Of a stretch of DNA of 64,000 nt, positions 1 through 11,214 are shown piece by piece. The notes under the pieces are model-generated. The model was not told the DNA's origin, made no database searches, and saw nothing but the letters and a program-made list of their open reading frames with translations. How positions within the stretch are numbered: position 1 is the first letter of the stretch; every line of letters starts with the position of its first letter. The stretch covers positions 804,001 through 868,000 of the forward strand of contig JAJGOT010000236.1 of assembly GCA_022457155.1 (NCBI GenBank). The letters run 5' to 3'. A program made the position numbers and the translations under genes. This stretch comes from Cladopsammia gracilis. Lineage: Eukaryota; Cnidaria; Anthozoa; Scleractinia; Dendrophylliidae.

Positions 1-981
1 ATGATCGCCGTCAAGTTGAAGACCCGACTGAGAGCCCACAAATCAAACATTTTACTGGCGTTGCTGTCATTGACAGACTTTGCAGTCGGGATCCTTGTAC
101 AACCAGTGTTCATCGCTGTGCTAATAATGGTCTTACTTGACGAGCCGAGTGGATATTGCGTATTGCGAGTTGTCAGACCTTTAATCGGTTGCCTTATTCA
201 TACTTCGCTTTACCATCTGGCTTTGATAAGTGGGGAGCGGTACTTGGTCATAAAACATCCTTTCGCGTACAGTACCCACGTCACCGAAGCTCGTTTACTG
301 GTTGCTTCTGCCTTGGCGTGGTTCCTGTCAGTACTTATGCCAATGATAAGTTTCGTTATCCTCGATACTGTAGTGATTGCAGTGATATATATTGATAACA
401 CAATCAATGGCCTCTCTATTGTCGTTATTGCCTTTTGCCATGTTACAGTCTACCGTGAAACCCGCCGACACCAACAGCAAATTGCAGCTCAGCAAGTTAC
501 ACAAGAAGCCAGAGAACAATTTGAAAAAGATAAAAAAGCCTTTAAACTGACCTCTATCATCATAGGAATGCTATTATTATGTTTTATTCCATTGATGTTT
601 TTTTCAACTGTTGCATTTAGGTATCGGAGTGAAATAACTGTAGAAAGAATGCATATATTTTCCTCTTTTGGTATCTCGATGCTTATATTGAACTCGTTGG
701 TCAATCCGGTTATATACTCGGTCAGAATGAGACAGTTTCGCGTCGCTTTTATTGAATTAGTATGTAGAACTGCGAACATTGCCAAGGCTGAAGAAATTCA
801 GATGCGAGTATTCAGAGGGCCAAACGCTGTGATCCGTCTTGAAGCAGGACAAGAACTCGAAAGACAAGATCAACAAAATGTGGAGCAAGCAAATGTAAAT
901 AACATTGAAAATGATAACAACGATTTGCTGCCACAACACGAAAATTATATCGTGGAACAACCGAACAACAACTCGCATTGA
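1..981 (+). CDS. Class A GPCR, copy 1 (5' end outside window)
   Basis: Intronless rhodopsin-like receptor, seven-helix plasma-membrane protein. The first base of the window falls at an internal Met: other copies have about 53 more residues here (N-terminus and most of TM1), so the true start lies upstream. Visible landmarks are LSLTD in TM2 (Asp 2.50), GYC at the top of TM3, GERY for the DRY motif, CFIP in TM6 instead of CWxP, NPVIY in TM7, then a short helix 8. No Pro is seen in TM5 and extracellular loop 2 is short and lacks Cys, as in the melanocortin/S1P/cannabinoid group; this is a resemblance, not an assignment. The tail ends at NNSH because CAT is followed by TGA; copies 7 and 8 continue 9-10 residues further. 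The coding sequence is closest to copies 4 and 8. Ligand unknown. Confidence 0.85.
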   Translation: MIAVKLKTRLRAHKSNILLALLSLTDFAVGILVQPVFIAVLIMVLLDEPSGYCVLRVVRPLIGCLIHTSLYHLALISGERYLVIKHPFAYSTHVTEARLLVASALAWFLSVLMPMISFVILDTVVIAVIYIDNTINGLSIVVIAFCHVTVYRETRRHQQQIAAQQVTQEAREQFEKDKKAFKLTSIIIGMLLLCFIPLMFFSTVAFRYRSEITVERMHIFSSFGISMLILNSLVNPVIYSVRMRQFRVAFIELVCRTANIAKAEEIQMRVFRGPNAVIRLEAGQELERQDQQNVEQANVNNIENDNNDLLPQHENYIVEQPNNNSH

Positions 982-1015
982 TATTTACTGTGTACATTAT
1001 CGTCATAGCATTTAA

Positions 1016-1460
1016 AATGCTCAGCAATATTAATAATCATTTTGTAAATATTCCTTTGGTGCATTGAACATTAAATTGATTTATTATCTCTGGTCAGTTA
1101 AAATTCCATAATTGTATGTAATGAGCGAACAATGTCAACTGAAATCGATCGATGTTAATATCATATCGGTTAAATGTTTTTAACTTCAGTTGCAGTCATT
1201 GTAGTGGATATGGCTGAGATCTTTAAAGTGAACAATTTAAAGTTCTATTTTCAGCAAACAGCAATATTAATAATAAGTTTGTAAATATTCCTTTGATTGA
1301 TGAAACATTTAATTTATTTATTATCTCTGGTTAAAATCCATAATTGTATGTTGAGCGAACAGTGTCATAATCGATGGATTTTAATATCAATTCCGTTTAA
1401 TGTTTTAAGACGGGTATGGCTAAGATCTTTTAAAAGGTGAACAATTTTAAATTTTATTAT
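1016..1460. repeat. Tandemly duplicated 3' flank of GPCR copy 1
   Basis: A segment of about 230 bp following the stop (about 1020-1255) is repeated with divergence at about 1260-1455. Both halves carry the string TTTGTAAATATTCCTTTG, a TTTATTATCTCTGGT block and an ATCGAT/TTAATATCA block. The same sequence follows the other GPCR copies once. From 1460 to 2199 I see no gene. Confidence 0.6.
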
Positions 1461-2199
1461 CAGTCAACAGACAAACAAAATTAGAGGTTGAAACAATAAT
1501 TGCTATTCCTCAGTGAAAAGTGTTGCTCAATAGCTTTTATTTTGATCTCTGCTTTATCTTTTCATTTTAATAGTAATTAGAAACTTTGGTAGCTAATTTC
1601 CAAGGCACCAAGGAGCTGTTTAGACCGCAAGAAAACTTCACCTTGTGCTTTTATAGAAGGAAAACATCGGCATGCCATTTTGTCGTACTTGCTCGCGGAG
1701 AGTTTCGATAAAACATTGAACATTTTTCCACTTTTTATGGTTTCTCTGTCCTCAAAATTAGAAACCCTGCTGCCCACTTCCTCTAGATAACGGACAAGGA
1801 CACTAGTTACTACAAGCAAAGTGTCTGGCTCCAAGTCGGAGCCATTCTTGACTTTCTCTTACTCGCTTATTTTTAATTAATTAGGCTCGAATACATTTCG
1901 TCTAAGCCAATCACATTTCAGAAATATCTCAACCAGTAGTATAAATTAAATTAATAATGCAGAATTAATCCACTTCGTCCTGAAATCAAAGGCTCCTTAG
2001 AGCCAACCCGTGAATTTGAAATGCTAACGCTTAAGGCAATAATTGCGGAAAGCTTATGTTTTCACTCTGTCACGGTTCAATATTTTTTTTAAATTAAACG
2101 TAAGGAACTTTGACAAACGCAAAAAATAAAAATACAGGACATCACTTTCATAATGTTCAGTCCGAAGAAGAAAGAAAAAAAAAAGAAAAAAAAAAGAAC

Positions 2200-2271
2200 G
2201 CCCCGAGCGGGATTCGAACCCTGAGCCTTTTGGGTGTAAGTCCGCAATTTACACCACTCGACCACCGTGAC
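2200..2271 (-). tRNA. tRNA-like sequence (degenerate tRNA or tRNA-derived SINE head)
   Basis: On the minus strand this 72-nt stretch has a good Pol III A box (TGGTCGAGTGG), a perfect B box (GGTTCGAATCC), and ends that can pair as a 7-bp acceptor stem (GTCACGG with TCGGGGC) with one mismatch and two G-U pairs. Two runs of ten T follow the 3' end directly, as a Pol III terminator would. The T stem has mismatches and the anticodon arm does not fold cleanly: GTGTAA/TTACAC pairs around a 9-nt loop. I therefore cannot name an anticodon; a decayed tRNA gene or SINE head is more likely than an active tRNA. Confidence 0.42.
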
Positions 2272-2639
2272 CACTGACTTGTAGAGGGATAAATTCTATT
2301 ACCTAAAAGTAGATAACCATCAAAATGCGTGTCTCAGTTGAAAATTCCTTTTAGATCGATTTTAACGTTGCATTAAAGACTCCAAATGCCAAACATCTTT
2401 AAGCTTATAGTTGTTTTTATTCGTTTACACCAATTTAGTTATTGTTATCGATGGATTCACGCTGTTCTTGTTACAAAACGCATTCGTAACAAAGCATTAC
2501 GTCACTAAGTTTACAGCTGATGGAAGGAGTGAGCGAGTGAGTGACTCATTTGCATATCTGTCGTCGTTACCGATAACCCGTTCATTACGCATGCGCGTAT
2601 ATTCACGGGTTAAAAATAATCGATTGTGAAACGTGACCC

Positions 2640-2830
2640 ACGCACTCTTTCGTAGCGTTTCGATTTCTAAACTGTTTTCTGTGGCTCCCGTTTGTAGATT
2701 CTTCCGCGAAAACAAACTATGACGTCGATCGAGTTTGTTCGCTTAGTAGGGCATCATTAACCGTTTTGTAACATAAGAAGTATAATTGCATATTTTAAAT
2801 TTTGATTTAGAAAAGATTTTAATTTATTCT
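2640..2830 (+). repeat. Orphan GPCR 5'-flank relic
   Basis: The string CGTAGCGTTTCGATTTCTAAACTGTTTTCT followed by TTTGTAGATTCTTCCGC and ATCGAGTTTGTTC is the same block that lies about 350 bp upstream of copies 5, 6 and 7 (about 16245-16345, 21418-21510, inverted 26590-26690). Here no receptor coding sequence follows. It looks like a duplicated upstream region that has lost its gene. Confidence 0.6.
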
Positions 2831-3353
2831 GCAGAAAATAGACAACAAAACTGCGCCACTGAACTTTAAAAATTTCTTTCGAAAGAACATGAAGCAAGGT
2901 GATTTTTCTTAAATATTTGCGCAAAACTGTTCATCTCGATTCCGTGAGATCAGAAAATGAATTTCTTACTTATCTCTGAAAAACAACAGTAAAACTGGAA
3001 AAAAATTAAATGATTTTTAGGTTTGATATTTAAAACACCAGGTGGCTGTTTTGTCAATTTCTTTTGTTTTCATGGCGAGATAACACAATCCAATTTCTAT
3101 TTAGTTATAAAATATACCCACATCCATGGCCAGTTACCAACTTTCAAAAATCACCAGTCAAAGCCAAGAGGTTATTTTCAGTAAGTTGTGCAATTTTTTC
3201 AAACGGCTTTTTTATTTTTTTTGTGGTTCGTGTGTGAACAAATTATCGGAGGTTGATGCAGATTTTAAAAACGTGAAACTAACAATCATGTCATATACAG
3301 AAGCGTTGACAACTAAATCCTATTACAAAAGAGCAGTCCAAGAATAAATGCAA
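2831..3353 (+). repeat. Inverted repeat arm A (partner at 22978-23460)
   Basis: About 500 bp matches the reverse complement of 22978-23460 nearly base for base. Both contain an open frame of 61-73 codons with MASYQLSKITSQSQ at its start; the two versions differ by an internal indel, so it is not convincingly coding. Part of it (CTCGATTCCGTGAGATCAGAAAATGAA) also recurs in the 3' flanks at about 14410, 18090, 28840 and 34510. Confidence 0.7.
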
Positions 3354-3360
3354 TCAACTT

Positions 3361-4174
3361 TAAGGATGAACCCTAACATCAAAATACAAATTCTCCTTTC
3401 TTGTCTCCATACATTTGTTATTGGAGAAGTGGGGAGAAGTTGATAAAATATCAAGAGATTTCATCTTGGGTGATTATACCCTTAAATTCTCATCACCTCT
3501 GATGGCTTAAGCATTGATATTAGATGGATAAATTTAATAAAGATCACTGTACTGTTTGAGATTAAAAGGTTAATAAGCAAGAACAAACATTAAAATATCA
3601 TTTTATATTAATTCAATTCGTCCACCCACTCTTTCGACTAAACTTTCTATATCACCAATTATGACTGTTGTTTTTTTTCGTAATTTTCCACTAAAATAAA
3701 GCGACTTTGACTCCCAAAAATACACGCACTCTTTCGCAGTATCTCGCATCTTCTAAACTCATTTCTATCGCGTCGATGCCCGTTTGTAGAAACTTTCGCT
3801 CAAATGAATATGTGACTTCTCATTTTAAAATGATGTCAAACGCATTGTAACGTCGATTAACAATAGATCTTATATTTTGTATTACGATCATTCGATTTTT
3901 AATCTTGTTATAATACAAGAATTATTGCAGATATTTAGTTAAAGAAGAGATTATCGCTCTAACACCAAAATTTATATATCGCTGTAAAAATTTAAATTTT
4001 GATTACATAAAGAGTGTGGAAAATACACATAAAGGGATGCCAGGTGCACGAAAATAAAAGAGTTTTGTTAATTAGGGAAACTTATTTCAAGAATTCAGTT
4101 GACTGAAATCGGACAAGAAACGAGGCTCGTTGTGTAGGCAAATAACAGAGAAGTGCCAGAAAAAAACAGACAAG
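3361..4174 (+). repeat. 5' flank of copy 2, shared with copy 8
   Basis: This stretch aligns with 31521-32407 upstream of copy 8, apart from one MITE present only there. Its first about 190 bp (ACATCAAAATACAAATTCTCC onward) is a dispersed repeat that also occurs, inverted, at about 37891-38260 and 39501-39690. The remainder probably contains the promoter of copy 2; I see no clear TATA element. Confidence 0.65.
4037..4057 (+). promoter_or_regulatory. uORF MPGARK upstream of GPCR copy 2
   Basis: ATG CCA GGT GCA CGA AAA TAA, 118 bp before the receptor ATG. Equivalent short ORFs starting MPGA precede copies 5 (16515-16529), 6 (21679-21699) and 8 (32254-32274). Whether it lies in the mRNA leader is unknown. 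Confidence 0.4.
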
Positions 4175-5254
4175 ATGAATTCCAGTCAGACGACTCCTTC
4201 TGGTTGCGAGGCGGATACGGTTTTTGGCGAAAGACTACAACATCCTTCCCCTTTCACAAAAGCGTTTTTAATCTTCATCATTTTGGTCCACATCTTCACC
4301 TTTCCTTTCACCGTTGCCTTGAACGCGCTAGTGATGATCGCCGTCAAGTTGAAGACCCGACTGAGAGTCCACAAATCAAACATTTTACTGGCGATGCTGT
4401 CATTGACAGACTTTGCAGTTGGGATCCTTGTACAACCAGTCTTCATCGCTGTGCTAATAATGTTCTTACTTGACGAGCCGAGTGGATATTGCGTACTGCG
4501 AGTTGTCAGACTTTTAATCGGTTGCCTTACTCATACTTCGCTTTACCATCTGGCTTTGATAAGTGGGGAGCGGTACTTGGTCATGAAACATCCTTTCGCG
4601 TACAGCACCCACGTCACCGAAGCTCGTTTGCTGATAGCTTCTGCCTTGGCGTGGCTCCTGTCAGTGATTCTGCCAGTTCTCGTTTTCGTTAACCTCGATA
4701 CTATAGTGATTGCAGTGATATATATTGATAACACAATCACTGGCCTCTCTATTGTCGTTATTGCCTTTTGCCATGTTACAGTCTATCGTGAAACCCGCCG
4801 ACACCAACAGCAAATTGCAGCTCAGCAAGTCACACAAGAAGCTAGAGAACAATTTGAAAAAGATAAAAAGGCCATTAAACTGACCTCTGTCCTCATAGGA
4901 ATGCTATTATTATGTTTTATACCATTCATGGTTTTTGCAATTGTTGCATTTAGGTATCGGAGTGAAATAACTGTAGAAACAGCGCATATATTTTCCTCTT
5001 TGGGTATCTCGATGCTTATATTGAACTCGTTGGTCAATCCGATTATATACTCGGTCAGAATGAGTCAGTTTCGCGTTGTTTTTATTGAATTAGTATGTAG
5101 AACTGTGAACATTGCCGAGGCTGAAGAAATTGAGATGCGATTATTCGGAGCGCCAAACGCTGTGATCCGACATGAAGCAGGACAAGAAGTTGAAAAAGAA
5201 GATCAACAAAATGTGGAGCAAGCAAATGTAAATAACAATGACAATCATGCATAA
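4175..5254 (+). CDS. Class A GPCR, copy 2 (359 aa, shortened tail)
   Basis: Complete intronless receptor. The start is the ATG of MNSSQTTPSGC, conserved in every full copy; the extra in-frame upstream codons contain no ATG. The N-terminus carries an N-glycosylation sequon (NSS) and one Cys, then TM1 (VALNALV), TM2 LSLTD, GYC at TM3, GERY, a Trp in TM4, CFIP in TM6 and NPIIY in TM7. Loop 2 reads LPVLVFVNLDTIVIAVIYID, with no Cys. The tail stops at NNNDNHA because four bases (GCAT) are duplicated at about 5245 relative to copy 8; the lost tail is still legible downstream (about 5256-5345) in another frame. 5' flank is shared with copy 8. Probably a functional receptor; ligand unknown. Confidence 0.9.
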   Translation: MNSSQTTPSGCEADTVFGERLQHPSPFTKAFLIFIILVHIFTFPFTVALNALVMIAVKLKTRLRVHKSNILLAMLSLTDFAVGILVQPVFIAVLIMFLLDEPSGYCVLRVVRLLIGCLTHTSLYHLALISGERYLVMKHPFAYSTHVTEARLLIASALAWLLSVILPVLVFVNLDTIVIAVIYIDNTITGLSIVVIAFCHVTVYRETRRHQQQIAAQQVTQEAREQFEKDKKAIKLTSVLIGMLLLCFIPFMVFAIVAFRYRSEITVETAHIFSSLGISMLILNSLVNPIIYSVRMSQFRVVFIELVCRTVNIAEAEEIEMRLFGAPNAVIRHEAGQEVEKEDQQNVEQANVNNNDNHA

Positions 5255-5339
5255 CGGCGATTTGCTGCCACAGCACGAAAATTATGTCGTGGAACAACCG
5301 AACAACAACTCGCATAGTTACTGTGTACATCATCGTCAT

Positions 5340-6970
5340 AGTATTTAAAATGCTCAGCGAAATTAATAATTATTTTGTAAATATTTCGTTGATGGATTAA
5401 ACATTAAATTTATCTCTGGTTAAAATCCATAATTGTATGTTGAGCGCGAACGGTGTCAAAATCGATCGACGTTAATATCATTTATGTTTAATTTTTTTAA
5501 GTATTGCTTAATAGCTTTTACTTTGAATGGTCATACTTTGAAAAGCATCCAGTTATAATGGTATGATGTGATTGTATTTGGGAAGAAAATTCTGTCGCGA
5601 TATATACTTTCTATATCGTTTCCGTGCATGAACTGTCAGATTTCAAACAAAAAGAGTTATCCAGTTGTCTTTTTTTTATGCCGTTCCTTGTCCTTGACGA
5701 AAATGTTTTCGGCATTAAGAAATTCGCCGACACATTTTTGTTGATTATATGTTAGCCTAGCTTCTGTCCAAATTTAAGGAAAATCGAACAAATTTCCTTT
5801 GAGTTGTAGCTCTTTAAAGTGTCCCCAACAAGCGAAAAATTAACTTTGAGAAAACGGCGCTTAAAAAAGCATATCGCTTAATAAACAAACTCCGCCCACA
5901 AAAGTTATAACGTCATTTCTCCGTCAATTTTCACTATTTTTCGATACTTTCTTTTTGGATGAAAGTTCATTCTGTAAACTTCATTTTAACGCCAAAAAAA
6001 AAAAAAATTCAATAAATTTTCGATCTGAAGGTACACTGTAACCTTAAAATCAATTTATTTCACCTCGAAATAACTTTCATTTTCGGTCCAAAAATAATAT
6101 GCAGGAAATGTCGATAAGGAAAAGATGAAAACTGCCGCCTGAAAACACATCTGTGAATGTTTCGCCATTTAAGAATGGCAGAACCTTTCCTGGTTTAAAC
6201 TGATAATCCGTCATATAAAGCGGCTAATGCAGTATATATTCAGATAGCCTTTTAAAGCACATGATTTTTTGCGGCTGTTGTTTCAGGCCACGAAGAAGGA
6301 GCTAAAAAATACGTCTGCTGACGTAGGGTAGGACTAATTTAATTGAGCAAATTTTGGCTTCTACGAAGATTGTTTTCCAATTTGCACTTTGGAACAGATG
6401 TATTGGTTATCGACAAAGTAAAGTGAACAAGAGGCTCCAAGCAGCCTACACTCATGCGCATGCGTAAGAAAGTTTCATGATACATTTGAAACAAGATAAG
6501 ATGTCCGACATGAAGAAGAGTTACTCCTTTCATTCAGTCATCGTTCCTGCAAACCACGTTGTTTACTATTGAATGTTTTGTAAATGAAGGCTGTACCACA
6601 ATGAAGCCAGTGATTCTTCTAAGTCTTATATATACCAAACGTGAACATTAGTAATGTAAGTAGGGTTGTAGGAGACGCTGTCGTGACACTTCAGTAACGC
6701 TGTTTTACCGGAAGTGGGAGTAGCCGGAAGTCACTAAACAGGAAGTGTAAATGGCAAAGCTGTGAACCGGAAGAGTACAATTTAAAATATACGTGCATAA
6801 ATTTGCATGCAAAATCGGAACACCAAAAAAAAAAACGGAGGCCATTTTATAACTCATGCCGCTACGCGCATGAGTAATTAAACTCGACGATTGTTCAATT
6901 ATTAAAATGTCACAGGACTGAGTACTTTTCTGAAAAAAAAAAACTGTTTCATCGTATTTGGGTACTTTTG
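5340..6970 (+). repeat. 3'-flank module of copy 2, inverted copy at 29392-30734
   Basis: Long matches in reverse orientation to 29392-30325 (for example the GCGGCTAATGCAGTATATAT block at about 6220 versus about 29725) and, for its first part, to 24430-25141. About 6430-6885 is absent from the 29.5-kb copy, so it looks like a later insertion. Its ends (ACTCATGCGCATGCGTAAG, CGCGCATGAGTAA) resemble sequence at about 63290-63350 and 63785-63815. No gene seen. Confidence 0.65.
6700..6775. promoter_or_regulatory. Cluster of GGAAGT (ETS-type) motifs
   Basis: ACCGGAAGTGG, GCCGGAAGTCA, CAGGAAGTGT and ACCGGAAGAG occur within 75 bp. CCGGAAGT is the consensus core of ETS-family factors. It lies inside the presumed insertion 6430-6885 with no gene nearby, so function is doubtful. 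From 6970 to 8150 I see no gene. Confidence 0.25.
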
Positions 6971-8153
6971 TTATCCTGTGATAACAAAATTGAGCTTAAT
7001 AAAGGTCCCCGATTTTGACTTGCTAAATAATTAAACCGGCAAAACGATCACTGAGCTAATTTTCGTTGATGTTGTTGGGTCTCCTTGGAATCAAGCAAGA
7101 AGTTATCGGATTTTCCTCGCTACCATTCTGGTATGTTTTGAATGTTCTATCTTGATTTTGCTGTGGTTCTCTACCTGATTTGGGAAGCTTTCACCTTAAT
7201 ACCGACGTCGTTCTTCGCGATGTTCTACGATACGGTGTAAATCGCTGTATGTCTTGTAGCAATAATTCACTGACAGGCCGCACCAGGCGAACGCAGATTA
7301 ACTTTACAGTGCTCGAAATTGCGCCTGTATCGGGCGCATTTGCGACCAAAGATTTTGCAGTTTTGTGAATAAAATTTGTCTAGCTAATAAAGGAATTATA
7401 TTCAACAGTCTCATGTCTTACTAGCAACTGGTAGTAATTTTATCCGAAAAATCCTGCGAAATTCACGTTGAATGTTGCATGACTTAATCGTCGATTTCAT
7501 GCTCCATTAACGCAGTGTCCAAGAAGTTTATCACGGGAGCACTTATTCAGGCTTTCTCAGAAATTTCTCATTTCCGGTTCCGGTATTAGTACATGTACTG
7601 AGGAGTATGATTTCAGAATCGGAGAAACAACCGAAATGAAATCAAGCCAAATATACTTTTTATATGTCGGAAAAATCTTAGACCTTTCGGAGTACACAGC
7701 ACGGCAGAATTTTGCCCGATCCCACGGCGATTGCGTGAATTAGTTTGATGTCGGCCCGACGTTTTTGCCTGCGTGACATATCTCGCGACATAGCCCTTTT
7801 AAACAGTGGCTGAATTAATTCATGAAACTGAGGTACTAGGTCGAAGTGCCACGGGAAAAGGAGACGCACTATAATCTATGATTACTACTAGTATATTCTC
7901 ATTAAGGTGTTCGACCTCCTTCTGAGCTATAGCAGGTAGACTGTATCTTACCTTTTGATTATTGAGAAACAATGCATATGTATAACAGCTACTTTATACG
8001 TTTTATGTTTTTCGAATGTTCTTAATTCGTTGGATGAATAATAAAACGAATCTATAATACATAATTATTGTTTTCGTTGGTTGCTTCAGGAATCACAGTG
8101 ATCACGGTTCAAATGGCTTGACGTATAATTGACCAGTCAATGTTTTTACCGGA

Positions 8154-8899
8154 TGTTCTTTCGACTGGCGTGCGTTTCAATTTCGAAGTAAAACAACTAA
8201 ACAATGCTGAAAACCGGGAAGCAAAAGAGAAAAAGTAATTGATCTTCGAGTGTCCTTTAATAAACGTGGAGTAATTTCATCAGTTGAAGGCAAACCGACA
8301 AAGTTCTTTGTGAGAGTTTTAACGGTTTCACCAATGATTCTCAAGTGTTTACAGTCCAAAGAGTTAATCTCTCTTTTCGCCAGGGAAGCGAAAGCGAAAA
8401 AAAGGATTTCTGACACAATACAATTGTTCATGGTGGGTAGTGGTTGTGCCATTAGTGTCGGAAATTAAGAATTTGAAAACGTGAACGTAACAAATGTGCA
8501 AAAGTACAGCGTTTTTCTATCACAAAAGAGCTTTCCGAATGTTTGTAGGTAAACATACAGGAAAGTCTAATAATTAAATTTAGTAGTCATGACGAAGACA
8601 GTTCTTTGTGAACTTCAACAATGATTCTCAATTGCTTACAGTTCTCCATTTATCTTATTTGGAAGGAAGTGAAAGAAATGGATTGCTTACACAATTCAGT
8701 TACCGTGGATAGTACAGGGTTGTGCGATAATCGGAAATTACAATTTAAAAGCACCAACAAGAAACAATTCAAGATTTCGGGTGCATGAAAAAAGCAATTC
8801 ATTGAAGACAAGACACTTTTGAAGCAGGTTAGTTGAAACGGACAAGAAACGAGAGAGTTCATCAGAAACCACGGAGAAGCAAAGAAAAGAAAAAAAGCG
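8154..8899 (+). repeat. 5' flank of copy 3, shared with copy 4
   Basis: 8178-8899 aligns with 12256-12998 before copy 4 with only small indels. The 25 bp before it (GTTCTTTCGACTGGCGTGCG) are also found at about 10205-10229, so copy 4's flank was split by about 2 kb of inserted DNA. Contains a short uORF MKKAIH (8785-8805; also 12877-12897 before copy 4) at the place where other copies have MPGA. Confidence 0.7.
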
Positions 8900-9979
8900 A
8901 TGAATTCCAGTCAGACGACTCCTCCTGGTTGCGAGGCGGACACGTTTTTTGGCGAAAGACCACAACAACCTTCCCCTTTCACCCAAACGTTTTTAATCTT
9001 CATCATTGTGGTCCACATCTTCACCTTTCCTTTCACCGCAGCCTTGAATGCGTTAGTGATGATCGCCGTCAAGTTGAAGACCCGACTGAGAGCCCACAAT
9101 TCAAACATTTTACTGGCGTTGCTGTCATTGACAGACTTTGCAGTTGGGATCCTTGTACAACCAGTCTTCATCGCTTTGCAAATAATGTACTTACTTGGTG
9201 AGCCGAGTAGATATTGCGTACTGCGAGTTGTCAGACCTTTAATCGGTTGCCTTACTCGTACTTCGCTTTTCCATCTGGCTTTGATAAGTGGGGAGCGGTA
9301 CTTGGCCATGAAACATCCTTTCGCGTACAGAACCAACGTCACCGAAGCTCGTTTACTGGTTGCTTCTGCTTTGGCGTGGCTCCTGTCAGTAATTCTGTCA
9401 ACTGTTATAATTTTCGTTAACGTCGATACTGTAGTGAAGGCAGTGATTGCTAACACAATCACTGGCCTCTCTATTGTCGTTATGGTCTTTTGCCATGTTA
9501 CGACCTACTGTGAAACCCGCCGACACCAACAGCAAATTGCAGCTCAGCAAGTTACTGTAGAAGCTAGAGAACAGCTTGCAAAAGATAAAAAGGCCTTTAA
9601 ACTGACTTCTATCATCATAGGAATGCTATTATTATGTTTTATACCTTTCATGGTTTTCACAATTGTTGCATTAAGGTATCGGAGTGAAATAACTGTAGAA
9701 ACAGCGGATATATTTTCCTTTTCAGCTATCTCGATCCTTTTGTTGAACTCGTTGATCAATCCGATTATATACTCGTTCAGAATGAGACAGTTTCGAGTCG
9801 CTTTTATTGAATTAGCATGTAAAACTGTGAGCATTGCTGAGGCTGAAGAAATTGAGATGCGATTATTCGGAGCGCCAAATGCTGTGATCCGACTTGAAGC
9901 AGGACAAGAAGTTGAAAAACAAGATCAACAAAATGTGGATCAAGCAAATGTAAATAACATTGACAACCACAACCGTTAA
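8900..9979 (+). CDS. Class A GPCR, copy 3 (359 aa)
   Basis: Complete intronless receptor starting MNSSQTTPPGCEADTFFGER. It has LSLTD in TM2, RYC at the top of TM3, GERY, CFIP in TM6 and NPIIY in TM7. It forms a coding subtype with copy 5: ALQIMYLLGEPS in loop 1, STVIIFVNVDTVVKAVIANTITG in loop 2 (two residues shorter than copy 2), CHVTTYCETRRH at the end of TM5 and IFSFSAISILLLNSL in TM7. The tail ends at NIDNHNR: TAATACGAAG replaces the ACGACG seen in copies with the long tail, and the rest of the tail remains readable downstream. Likely functional but C-terminally shorter. Confidence 0.9.
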   Translation: MNSSQTTPPGCEADTFFGERPQQPSPFTQTFLIFIIVVHIFTFPFTAALNALVMIAVKLKTRLRAHNSNILLALLSLTDFAVGILVQPVFIALQIMYLLGEPSRYCVLRVVRPLIGCLTRTSLFHLALISGERYLAMKHPFAYRTNVTEARLLVASALAWLLSVILSTVIIFVNVDTVVKAVIANTITGLSIVVMVFCHVTTYCETRRHQQQIAAQQVTVEAREQLAKDKKAFKLTSIIIGMLLLCFIPFMVFTIVALRYRSEITVETADIFSFSAISILLLNSLINPIIYSFRMRQFRVAFIELACKTVSIAEAEEIEMRLFGAPNAVIRLEAGQEVEKQDQQNVDQANVNNIDNHNR

Positions 9980-10677
9980 TACGAAGATTTGCTGCCACAG
10001 CGCGAACATTATGTCGTGGAACAACCAAACAACAAGTCGCATGGTTACTATGTACATTATCGTCATAGTATTTAAAATGTTAAGCAATATTATTAATTAT
10101 TTTGTAAATATTCTGATGATGATGGATTAAACATTAAATTTATTTATTATCTCTGGTTAAAATCCATAATTGTATTTTGAGCGCGAACAATGTCAAAATA
10201 CGGGTGTTCTTTCGACCTGGCGTGCGTTTCTCCAAAACATTTTGGGACTGAAAGTTGTATCAGTTTTCGAAACACTTTCTTCAGTTCATTGGCGGATATA
10301 TAGGGGTGAGGGCTGAGAGGACCAGCTCCTCCCTTATTTCTCGAGGGAAGTCATATCCAAAAGGGCACTAAAACCAATCTTTTCAAACAATCGTTCCAAC
10401 CAATATTTTCACCCCACCCCCTGTTTTTGGATAGGTCACTGTGCTCGTTTTGGAGAAAACAATCTCTTATCCATTTGGCCAACTTATCATCAAAAGAAAC
10501 CCTCTTGTTTCGGACTGTGCGCGCGCTCATGCAAGCGCTAATGACGCAAGAAATTATGAGCAGTAGTGATGCGCAATGCAATACTAAGGATCACCTTAAC
10601 TTCTGAATCAAACAAATCTAAACTCAATCTCAGTTTTTGTTTGGTTTTGGCAATTTTTAGCCTGTAGTGTATCCGTT

Positions 10678-11214
10678 TTGTTTTTTGGTGGGCGAGTGCT
10701 GAATTTAGTGTTTGGTCGCCATTTTGGTTTTGCAAAACGTTGGAGGCTGGGAGGAGTGAAAGGGCTGGATTTTCCTTCCTCTCGCCTCCCCCCTCCTTCG
10801 CCTTCCAGCCTGACTCCCACACCCTTTGTCGCGTCTTTTGACTCGCCTCAGTTCGCGGCTTTTAAAACGCAGCACTCGTTCACCCCCCAATTACACCTTC
10901 TTTGCAGGATAGACAATTATGTTTCGTTCAATTTTTCTTGTTTCACAAGTGCAGTTACAAATGCCCATATTGTTCCCAGACCTCTGTGCCTTGACAACGC
11001 TCCTGTCAAGTCCTATCTTCCTCCAATACAGCCGTTTAACAGACATGTGCATGTACCTGAACAGTCACATGATCGTAATGTGACTGGTCATTCAGGTTCA
11101 TTTGATAGCGAATCTCTCTCAGATGGCATTCCCATGGTGCTAACGGGGAAGTTGCAATGTGAGGTACGGTGGAGTGTCTATGCTGTTTTGCGTCTACTGC
11201 ACTTGCGCACTTAG
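10678..11214 (+). other. Open frame of 178 codons, unrecognised
   Basis: An open frame begins ATGTTTTTTGGTGGGCGAG and runs into a possible acceptor (TTCTTTGCAG at about 10907). A possible donor (TGAG|GTACGG) lies at about 11163. In another frame the same stretch reads FHKCSYKCPYCSQTS, faintly zinc-finger-like. No family recognised. It could be a decayed exon carried in the inserted block; I do not claim it is a gene. Confidence 0.15.

Noticed and set aside
3126..3347. 73-codon frame present in both inverted repeat arms
   Set aside because: The two versions differ by an indel and have no recognisable domain.
8911..9462. 183-codon frame antisense to copy 3 (and similar ones at 25746-26300, 13642-14175)
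   Set aside because: Shadows on the strand opposite the receptor; they recur wherever a receptor copy lies and have no independent features.
10608..10890. Minus-strand frames of 61-94 codons in the G+C-rich block
   Set aside because: Overlapping in several frames with low-complexity Arg/Gly/Ser content and no conserved feature.
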